64,000 nucleotides of DNA from Bagarius yarrelli (Eukaryota > Chordata > Actinopteri > Siluriformes > Sisoridae), in the NCBI GenBank assembly GCA_005784505.1, contig VCAZ01000155.1, forward strand, positions 425,947 to 489,946, given 5' to 3'. Both the position numbers and the translations under genes were made by a program. The notes under the pieces were generated by a model. It made no database searches. It was given only the letters and a program-made list of their open reading frames with translations, and had not been told where the DNA came from. Below, in pieces: positions 55,788 to 64,000 of the stretch; the first letter of the stretch is position 1, and each line of letters starts with the position of its first letter.

Positions 55788-56609
55788 TCAATGCGGTGTG
55801 GATAGGACCGCCGTGATGTGCTCATATCTTTTAGTTTTAGTGAGGACTCTCGCAGCTGCGTTCTGGACTAACTGAAGTTTATTAACGCACCTAGTTGAAT
55901 ATCCAGACAGTAAAGCGTTACAGTAATCCAGCCTGGATGTGATAAACGCATGAACTAATTTCTCGGCATCAATAAGTGACAGGATATTTCTTATTTTAGC
56001 AATATTTCTGAGATGGTAGAACGCTATCCTGGTAATATTGTCGACATGGGCCTCAAATGAGAGATTGGAGTCTAAAATCACACCCAGATCTTTTACTGTT
56101 GCACTTGGTGAAACAGAAAGACTGTCTAAGGTTAAGGTGTGATCAGGAAGCTTACTTTTAGCTACCTGTAGTCCTAGAACCAGAACCTCCGTCTTGTCAG
56201 GGTTAAGCAAGAGGAAATTGCTTAACATCCAATCTCTTATTTCCTTCACACATTGCTCAGTTTTACTAAACTGGCCTTTCGCATCAGGCCTTGATGAGAC
56301 GTATAACTGTGTGTAATCAGCGTAACAGTGGAAACTGATATCATGCTTACGAATTATGTTTCCCAGAGGCAGCATGTAAAGAGAGAAAAGAAGTGGGCCT
56401 AAAACCGAGCCCTGTGGAACACCATACTTTACAAGGAAGCACGCAGAATAATTACCACTTAAATCAACAAACTGGTAACGATCGGTTAAATAGGATCTAA
56501 GCCACGCAAGAGCCGTTCCTTTAATTCCTACTGATTTTTCTAATCTGTAAAGAAGAATATCGTGATCTATGGTGTCGAAAGCCGCACTAAGGTCAAGTAA
56601 AATAAGCAA
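55788..56609 (-). pseudogene. L2 ORF2 reverse transcriptase fragment
   Basis: 273 codons open. Motifs: LILLDLSAAFDTIDHDILLY (RT block with the first catalytic Asp), GVPQGSVLGPLLFSLYMLPL, FHCYADYTQLY where the second Asp of the catalytic pair is Tyr, LSNFLLLNPDKTEVL, and SRLDYCNALLSG. A non-LTR retrotransposon enzyme that primes on nicked DNA; this copy should be inactive. Confidence 0.9.
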
Positions 56610-57191
56610 CGAGACACAGCCTTGATCGGATGCCAGTAAGAGGTTATAGCTACTTTGACCAGTGCTGTCTCTGTGCTGTGGTAAGGCCTAAATCCTGATA
56701 GATAAAGTTCATGTATGTTATTTCTTTGTAAATATGAACATAGCTGCTGCGCTACTAACTGCTAATTTAAAAGATTTCGGGACATACCCACTGCTAAGTG
56801 AAGAGTTAACTATTTTCAACAGGGGTTCTGATACTGCCGGTACAATCTGCTTAAGAAAGTGTGTTGGTATAGGATCTAATACACAAGTTGACAATTTGGT
56901 GGAAGAGATTAGGTTGTTCTCTTCCAGATGAGTAAAATTTTTCAGATCAAAAGTTATGATCTGATGCGGTTAGTTGTTTATCAGAATCATTCGAAAGGTC
57001 TGGTTTTAAAGCGTGAATTTTCTGCTTAATGTTTGCAATTTTATTATCAAAAAAGGTGTCAAATAAAAATCTAGGATTATTTTTGTTATTTTCAATAAGG
57101 TTAGAAAGATACGTTGATCTAGTTACACTTTTTTATGAGCTAGAATTCCCTCTTTACATTTACATTCTAGTTTACGGTTAGTCGCAGTTAT

Positions 57192-57443
57192 TTATAATAT
57201 AGTTAGATTATTATTATAAATAACTGCGACGCCTCCTCCTCTACCATTTAGACAAGGCTGATGTATGTAGCTGAATACTGGAGGACTAGCTTCATTTAAT
57301 GCTACATACTCATTCGGTTTAGTCCATGTTACTGTTAAACACAAAATGTCAAACTCCAGATCTGAGATCATTTCATTAACCATAAGTGCTTTAGAGAGTT
57401 CTATCTGTTGGTCTGCTGCTTGGCCTGGGCTCTGGGTAGTCAA
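57192..57443 (-). pseudogene. L2 ORF2 APE endonuclease N-terminal fragment
   Basis: ALMVNEMISDLEFDILCLTV, then RGGGVAVIYNNNLT. The catalytic Glu of the LTETW motif is Val. The rest of the domain is deleted. Confidence 0.85.
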
Positions 57444-57474
57444 CGATTAACTAGTCCTATTCTAAGACTATGAG

Positions 57475-58083
57475 CTATGTTGCAAGAAAGGAGAGCGCTC
57501 CTTCCCGAGTGGGATGGACACCGTCCCATCCTAACAGGCCAGCTTTGCCCTCAAAGGTTTTCCAATTGTCAATGTAGCCCACACTGTTTTCGGAGCTCCA
57601 CCTGGACATCCAGCGGTTCAGTGACCATAACCTGCTGTAAGCTATGTCACCACGTCGCATTGGTATGGGGCCAGAGCATACTACGACATCGGACATCGCC
57701 TTCGCTACTTTAAACACCTCTGTGAAGTGAGCCTTACTAGTTTCTGACTGTCGAAGGCGTATATCGTTAGCACCAGCATGAACCACTATCTTTAAAAACC
57801 TATGCTGGCCTACAGCCCTAAGATTATCTGCTATGTCTGGTGCTCTGGCTCCTGGCATACATCTAACTACTGCCGCTGGCGCCCATAGAGGCCTAGCTAA
57901 TTTCACGTGCCTCACTATGGAATCTCCAATAACCAGAGTACCTTCAGGTTTCTCAGTGGGTGCTTCACTGAGGAGGGCAGATCTATTGGGCACGTGAAGC
58001 GTAGTGGCGTGCTCCGGTGGGTTAGCCTTAGCTTTAGCCTTAGCCGTAGCTTTGGCTGCGCGAGTATGCCGCCGAGTCGTCAA
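57475..58083 (-). CDS. L2 ORF1 with SGNH/GDSL esterase domain
   Basis: About 200 codons, open and without frameshift. The first 20 residues are rich in Ala and Lys (AKATAKAKAKAN). An SGNH-hydrolase domain follows: block I VIGDSIVRHVK with the nucleophile Ser, block III VVHAGANDIRL, and block V WDGVHPTREG with the Asp-x-x-His pair. Esterase-containing ORF1 proteins are known from CR1/L2-group LINEs; there the enzyme is thought to act with the RNA-binding role of ORF1. The frame stays open upstream to a stop just before about 58180 with no ATG, so the true start is unclear. Not a host gene: copies A and E carry pieces of it. Confidence 0.75.
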   Translation of the reverse strand: MTTRRHTRAAKATAKAKAKANPPEHATTLHVPNRSALLSEAPTEKPEGTLVIGDSIVRHVKLARPLWAPAAVVRCMPGARAPDIADNLRAVGQHRFLKIVVHAGANDIRLRQSETSKAHFTEVFKVAKAMSDVVVCSGPIPMRRGDIAYSRLWSLNRWMSRWSSENSVGYIDNWKTFEGKAGLLGWDGVHPTREGALSFLAT

Positions 58084-58171
58084 CCATTCGCCCCGCTGTG
58101 AGGGCTCTAATGCCGGAGTCAGGGGCAGGCTAGCTACGCCTGTAGCATCCAGACTCGCCGCTACGGGAAAG

Positions 58172-58245
58172 CTAATGGCTAATTAGACTACATAAAATGA
58201 GCTAATTAGACTACATAAAACTTAGACTACATAAAACAAAAGTGC
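58172..58245. repeat. Tandem repeat at the 5' end of L2 copy G
   Basis: Three units with TTAGACTACATAAAA, two with a GCTAA prefix. Located just ahead of ORF1, where CR1/L2-like elements may carry promoter repeats. Confidence 0.7.
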
Positions 58246-58250
58246 AATTG

Positions 58251-61205
58251 TGCCGTTTTCCATAATTTGGTCCCCGTCAAAATGACTAGTCATAGTGCTA
58301 GTCTTAGTGGACTATGGAATATTATAACTAATAGCAGTGCCTTGCATGTATGTTGCATTTTCTATAAATAAAAAAAAAATTATTTTGCAAACAAACAGGC
58401 TGGTTGCTTAAGGAATCAGTCAGAAGTTTATTCACACTGTTAAAGAAAATTGACCCTACAAGCCTCTGCGCCCTTTTCCATTGAAATTATTATATAGGCA
58501 TAGAAAAATTGAAAGGAGGCACCTTCTATCAGAAAAGTTAGTACAGGAGTATCAGTACTATTTGTTAGGTCTGTATCTTCTGTTTGAACCATGACTCTTT
58601 ATTTAAGACCAAACCAGCCTTGAGATATTTTATTTAAGTCTTATTTAAATGTCTATCTTCTTCAGGTTCCTATTTCTGTTATCTCCCAGATTATAATGCT
58701 TAATGAATTTTCAGGATATCTGTATACAAAAATCTGTTTCTTAAAATTACATTATAATGCGTATTGAATTTTCTGATTTTTTTGAGTCACAATACCTGCT
58801 AAACCACCGGAATATCTAAATTCATAATTATTTTTCTAAGCATGTGAGGCATCATGACTATTAAAATTAGAACTCTGACTCTGAAATGCTATTTATCTCA
58901 CAGCATGTCTGACATTTGAATGTTAATGAAGTCAGGGTTTTTTAACGCAGCAAACAAACAGTTGCAGACATGCATCGGTGTAATTTAAAACATGAATTAG
59001 TCAAATAACAATTACTCATTTCAATGAGCGTTTTTGGCATAACATCTTCCAAGAGAAAATTTTTATTGTTTTTGCAATGGACTGGCATACCTTTCAGAAT
59101 AAGACAATTATTTTTTGGAAACCTATAACCAACAGAGCACATAGTACACATTCCAAAGAACCTCTTTACCCTGTGTTGCTTTTTCTCCTGTAGTTATCTT
59201 TTTGAGTCCACCCCCATCTTAAACAGTAGCTTTATTGTGGTAGTAGACTAAATAAATAAAGCATTAAAAAGTATTAGTTGTTACCAGTCTGAAAAATTAC
59301 TACAGGAATTAATATTTGATGAAAACAAGAATAAAATATTCTTAATGCTCACTGTAATCCATTTCTGTATTTTGGTAATACTGAAAGACACATATTTTCT
59401 TTTGTGATTAGTGGTAAAAGTGTCAGGCTGGCAGAGAACCAGTCAACTTTGTATCATATTACTTTCAGTCTGATAAGATCCAAAATATGTTTTCTCTTTA
59501 GCTGACTTTATATGGTGTCTAACAAACATGCCAAATATCCTCCATCACTGATGTTATAGCTTCGTAGCAAAAATTAATGACTTTATCTAAGCAGTGTTGG
59601 GGCCTTGCACCTGGAATGTCTACGGATTATTTTCCTTAGATCTCAGACCTTTGCACATAGAAGGCTTTTGTTCATTCTGTCTCTGTGTTCCGCTTATACA
59701 TCACCACTCTCCTAAATCAACAAGCGAACAGTGAATTAAGTTCATGATTGACAGATTCCTGGGACCAGATTATTGAAGAAAATTTTACCAATATTTTAAC
59801 ATTGAAAGATGCCTGAGAACACATTTTTACTCAAGCTTTTCAAAGAATAGTTAAAAATGACTTTTAATTGGTAAATATCTATGTCTGTAGTGAAATCACA
59901 CAATGCCACAAAGGAGAAACTACACAAAAAAATGCAATAAATAATGTAATAAAGAAACCTCCTGGACCCTACAGACAGCATGCGTCTGGCTAGCAGACAA
60001 AGTGGTTTAGTTAGTTTGGAATTTCCACAACAGGTAGTTGACTGTTTATACAGCACAGGGACTTGGCCAGAATAGTTTTAGGCATGAGGGTCCGCTGGAG
60101 CACATCTAAAACTCTGATGCCTTTGTTAATGTTGAACCTTCCATGCTGCCTGAGCAGACCATGTTTTTGACGGCTATTGCATATTACATATTGTATATGA
60201 CTTAAATGTAAAAATGCTTTTATTACATTCCCACAAAATAGTAACATTATACACAAAAATTTCTGTAAAAAGATGTATGTATAATTCGTATGTAATTAAC
60301 GCTAGTAATAGATTAAATGGACAGGTTTTTTAAAGTAGCAAATATTATAATATCAAAGGACAGTCTAACTTATCATATTACAGCTACAGAGCCTGTTAAA
60401 TTAAAAAAAAACAACATATCAGTATGGTTTGAAACACAGTTGCCTAAATACACTGGGCACTGATTTCATACTTAGTTGCCTCTATAAGAATCTAAACTTT
60501 GACATGAAAATGATTGCAGTTCACTGCAAATACTGTTACTGCATGCTACAAGATTGTTTTCAATAGGTACGTCTCTCATTTTGAAAAATCGAGTGACATT
60601 TCATTTTACCCAGTCATTATTTCTTCAGCCCACAATCATTTTTTGTGTTTATTGGCTACATTAATTAAAAAGGTTAAATGATGCAGGTTTTCTCCCATCG
60701 ATTATAGCAAAATAGAAGACTATAGTCAGAGGTTCAAACGTTTTGATCCTTAAACAGACAAATTGTCTCTGTTAAAAAAGCAATAATTTGGATAAATGTT
60801 TTTAGATAAACCAGCTGCTTTAAAATAATTTGTTTAGTAGTTGGTCATTTGGACAATGTATGGACTGTGCCATAGCATATATGAACTGGCTAAAAAAAAA
60901 GCTTTGTTTGTATTTTTTTAAATACAACCTCTGTGGATATATACTAAATAACAGGCTCTTTTACATTAAATGGAGACATCAGACTAACCAGATTAAAAGT
61001 GGTTGCAAGAATAAGTGAAGTGTGTTTAAGGAATCAAATTGTGTTTGCAAAAAAAGGTAAGCACTGAATTCTAAATGGAGTCTCCAGCTTTTACCTCTCT
61101 GAAGCTCCTTTATTTTATACCTATGGGAACCCCCTTCCTTCCTCAAAGTCAATACGCTTTACTGCTGGTTCCCCAGAGTTGCATACATGTGGTCACATCC
61201 ATTAA
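58251..61205. other. No gene recognised
   Basis: AT-rich apparently unique DNA. Short frames on both strands lack domains and splice context. In mammals SDC4 lies beyond RBPJL; its conserved cytoplasmic end (EFYA) was looked for and not seen. Confidence 0.4.
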
Positions 61206-61212
61206 GGCCCAC

Positions 61213-61240
61213 ATGCACACACACACACACACACACACAT
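61213..61240. repeat. Microsatellite (CA)n
   Basis: Uninterrupted CA run of about 13 units. Confidence 0.9.
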
Positions 61241-61837
61241 GAATATTCCAGCAACTGCAACGGACTCCTAGGAGGTGCATGTGTGGAAGGTTTCATTCTG
61301 CTTCCTGACAGTTATCTGAAAAAAATATATATTCTGTTTAATTTTATTTTATTTTTCACTTGATACTTAATACTGAGTTACATAAGTTAAATATTTACAA
61401 GTATTATTAAATAACTACTTGAACGTTGTATTATTTAATTAAAGACAGGAAACAGCAGTTAAACCTATGCATAAATCTTATTCATCAACAACTTCTTGCT
61501 GGTCAAGGATGAAGTCTTATTAGGAGGCTGACCCACTGACATGGCACCATGCAAAAGCAATTCATTCATTTAAATATGAGAGTGTTTCAAGAAGCCAAGC
61601 CTCCCTCCAGAATCATTTTAGGTGGTGGAGGAAAACCTCGGGTCTTACAAAAAACCTCATGTGAGAGGAGGCCGATCGCTTCCCTTTGATTATTTACAAA
61701 CTAGGTTGACCATGAGTAACCCGAATTTCAAATATTTCAAATTGCTGGTTGTTGTTGTCATCAATATAATGTTTTTAGATCCTTTCATTGTTTGTCCTTA
61801 CTTTCTATAGACGTGCTCTGTATAGACATGTGTGTAA

Positions 61838-61930
61838 CCAGTGTTGGGCATGTTACTTCAAAAAAGAAATTAGGCAAATTATAGTTACTAGTTACTTCTC
61901 ACAAATTGTAACCAAGTTACTAACTAAATA
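61838..61930 (+). mobile_element. Possible hAT-type nonautonomous fragment
   Basis: CAGTGTTGGGCATGTTACTT, then AGTTACTAGTTACTTCTCAC. The start CAGTGTTGGG plus alternating AGTTAC/GTAACT words is a common fish repeat end. Confidence 0.5.
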
Positions 61931-61949
61931 TTATACACTACTAATTATA

Positions 61950-62195
61950 CACTCACGGCCAGTTTTTTTACATTTACTTTACATTACAATACTTTATCTA
62001 CACTTTACTTGCTGTAAATACTTGCACATACTTGCACATAATCCTCCTTGCCCATACTCACTTACTTACATATTCATCTGCATACCACTATTTGCACTTC
62101 TGGTAGATGCTAAATAGCATTTCGTTGCTATTTGTACAATGTACTTGTACCTTGCAATAACAATAAAGTTGTATCTATTTATCTATCTAGCGATC
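61950..62195 (+). mobile_element. LINE 3' UTR fragment
   Basis: TAGATGCTAAATAGCATTTC, then TGTACTTGTACCTTGCAATA and AACAATAAAGTTGTATCTAT followed by (ATCT)n. Same design as the tail at 51672-51745 in reverse orientation. Confidence 0.55.
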
Positions 62196-62329
62196 TATTT
62201 AACTATCTATTAGCTTCAACTGTTCAATTGCTTGGTAATACAAATTGGTATTCAGCCAATCGCTTGGCTACTGTGATTTTCACATCTACTGGGATTTTCA
62301 TGCACAACCATCTTTAGGGTTAACAGAGA

Positions 62330-62960
62330 ATGGTTCATATCCAGTGAGCGGCAGTTGTGTGGCCGAAAATGCTTTGTTGATGTCAGAGATCAGAGGAGAA
62401 TAATTAGACTGGTTAGAATGCCATCTATGAACGCACAACACGTCGAACCCTGAAGCAGATGGGCTACAGAAGCAGAAGACCACACCAGGTGCCGCTCCTG
62501 TCAGCTAACAACAGGAAACCGAGGCTTCAATTCACACAGGATCACCAAAATTTGACAATAAAAGATTGGTAAAACATTGCCTGGTCTAATAAGTCTCGAT
62601 TTGTGCTGCAACATTCTGATGGTATTGTCAGAATTTGGCGTAAAAACATAAAAAAGCATGGATCTGCCTTGTCTCAACAGTTTAGGCTGGTGCTGGTGGT
62701 GCAATGGTGTGGGGGATATTTTCTTGGCTAACATTTGCCCCTTATTACCAATTGAGCATCGTTTAAACAGCCTATCTGAGTATTGTTGCTGACCATGTCC
62801 ATCCCTTTATGACTACAGTGTACCTATCTTCTGATGGCTACTTCCATCAGGATAATGCACCATGTCACAAAGCTCAAATCATTTCAGACTGCTTTCTTGA
62901 AAATGATGATATGTTCACTTTACCCCAATGCCGAAAATTAACTATTGTGTTGTATTTTTA
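62330..62960 (+). mobile_element. Tc1-like transposase remnant
   Basis: Plus-strand pieces: GHC-like ERQLCGRKCFVDVRDQRRII, RITKI and SLDLCCNILMVLSEFGVKT, then DHVHPFMTTVYLSSDGYFHQ followed by DNAPCHKAQIISDCFL with a catalytic Asp of the DDE triad. Many stops. Different subfamily from the Tc1 at 3738-4886. Confidence 0.7.
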
Positions 62961-63940
62961 AATATGCCAAATAACTTAAATGCCTAATGTTAAAAATGTT
63001 AAATAAATGAAATAGACACTAAATAGAAAAAAATATTATTAAAGAATTAAAGAATAGAATATAAATGATTTAATTATCTTATTTTAAATTATTATTATTA
63101 TAAAAACATAAATGTAAAACTGTTTCTGAAAGATTCTCACCAGCAGTGGCGAATGTGTAGGTGTGCAGGTGCGTAAACTTTTGAAAAGCAAGTAATTTGA
63201 ATGTGAGCTCTTACTTGCTAATATTTAGCAAATAAATATTGTTTTTATTATTTTGGCCTAATGTGATTGGATAGTTGTGTTTTAAGTCATGCCTTTTGTC
63301 GCTCTCCCTTTGGCTCCATCTAGTGGACAATTACAGCTTACATCTCTGAATCCGATCGATATAAATAGCCGAATTATTTAAAAGACTACCTAGGTTAATT
63401 ATTTACTGATAATAAACCCACATTAAACATAAATTCACTAATTCTTGGTGTTTTTATATCATTTTAACATTTGACTTTACCATTAGCATTTTTAATATTT
63501 TAGCTAGTAGTAGTGAAACGTCACAGAGAGAGAGAGAAAATTGGCCCTGTTTAAAGCAAAATTTAACGCATCACAGAAACGGCTCACTAGTCAACTGAAT
63601 ATCTTCTGTCTTACCAAGTATGCTTTTGATAAGGATAAGTATCATACACTTTATTCCTGTGATGATTTGTTTGTATAGTGAAAGGCCACCCACTCATAAA
63701 CTTCACAAGCACCCTCTGTTGCTGTATGAATCCACTCTGTGAAATATCCAAAACCATCATCTCTAGCCTACTTTACCTCCCACTAAGGATGAAACATTCC
63801 AAACATGATGGTCAATGATGTGCTGCCAAACCAAAATGGCAAAGCCACTTGAAAACCAACGAGTTTTTTTTACCAGAATGAAACAGAGAAACATTTCAAA
63901 ATGTTAAAAAGTATGAGGTGAGGCCAGGACAAAATGAAAA
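62961..63940. other. No gene recognised
   Basis: AT-rich DNA. A TCCATCTAGTGGACAATTAC phrase at 63317-63336 resembles common repeat sequence. Confidence 0.35.
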
Positions 63941-63948
63941 GTGAAAAA

Positions 63949-63950
<2 letters not shown>

Positions 63951-63991
<41 letters not shown>
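63951..63991. repeat. Microsatellite (AT)n at the window edge
   Basis: About 20 uninterrupted AT units. Confidence 0.95.
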
Positions 63992-63994
<3 letters not shown>

Positions 63995-64000
63995 AACCTA

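Larger units (their letters stand above)
55198..58250 (-). mobile_element. L2-type LINE copy G with ORF1 and ORF2 remnants
   Basis: The most readable L2 copy here. Order on the minus strand: tandem 5' repeats at 58240-58172; ORF1 at 58083-57475; APE start at 57443-57192; RT at 56609-55788; ORF2 end near 55780-55690; 3' UTR with (GA)n; end at about 55198 with (AATTG)n. Compared with copy E about 640 bp between the APE and RT are deleted. Both enzymes are inactivated: the APE Glu is Val (ILCLTVTW) and the RT YADD is YADY. Confidence 0.88.

Noticed and set aside
58251..64000. sdc4 (neighbour of RBPJL in mammals)
   Set aside because: The conserved syndecan transmembrane and EFYA-ending cytoplasmic segment was not seen on either strand; it may lie beyond the window.

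Overview
This is a 64 kb AT-rich window of vertebrate nuclear DNA, almost certainly from a ray-finned fish. The evidence is introns with GT-AG borders, fish-type L2, DIRS, Gypsy and Tc1 remnants, V-SINE-like tRNA-derived SINEs, and an odorant receptor of the fish 131-2-like type. Repeat style fits an otophysan (catfish, characin or carp relatives), but that is inference. I see no bacterial, plasmid or CRISPR content.

Two protein-coding genes can be rebuilt exon by exon. On the minus strand, 31625 to 19753, is a complete 11-exon matrilin gene (signal peptide, VWA1, five EGF modules, VWA2, coiled coil; 661 codons). It is called matn4 because of its domain order and its neighbour. On the plus strand, 44020 to 52864, is rbpjl, the CSL/RBP-J-like transcription factor (ten exons, 466 codons from the first in-frame ATG). 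MATN4 and RBPJL are also divergent neighbours in mammals, so this is a conserved head-to-head pair. The matn4 coiled coil is split by an AT-AC intron with U12-type signals (20052 to 19812). The 3' splice site just before it is built out of a microsatellite.

Layout. 1-4.9 kb: patchwork of L2, Gypsy, DIRS and a deleted Tc1 element. 5.1-6.1 kb: odorant receptor pseudogene with one frameshift (minus). 7-9.8 kb: Gypsy pol remnant, an L2 copy and a solo LTR nested in that L2. 10-13.6 kb: weak retroelement remnants, an LTR carrying an 11-bp minisatellite, a second minisatellite and a SINE. 13.6-19.7 kb: mostly unique DNA with LINE and SINE fragments. 19.7-31.6 kb: matn4; its 4.5 kb intron 5 is full of transposon remnants. 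31.6-44 kb: shared upstream region of matn4 and rbpjl, holding a possible matn4 untranslated first exon near 35.35 kb, DIRS fragments, a long L2 copy and a Gypsy element with LTR. 44-53 kb: rbpjl. 53.6-58.2 kb: a DIRS fragment, then two L2 copies in opposite orientation; the second carries an ORF1 with an SGNH-esterase domain. 58.2-64 kb: no gene recognised; hAT-like, LINE-tail and Tc1 remnants, ending in an (AT)n tract.

How the genes act. Matrilin-4 is a secreted, oligomeric extracellular-matrix adaptor. RBPJL is a nuclear DNA-binding protein that in mammals acts in the pancreatic PTF1 complex. Apart from shared upstream DNA nothing links their functions. I found no convincing undescribed system; the most informative signals are the splice-site architecture of matn4, an EGF-module duplication, LINE/SINE tail sharing, and the esterase ORF1 of the L2 element.
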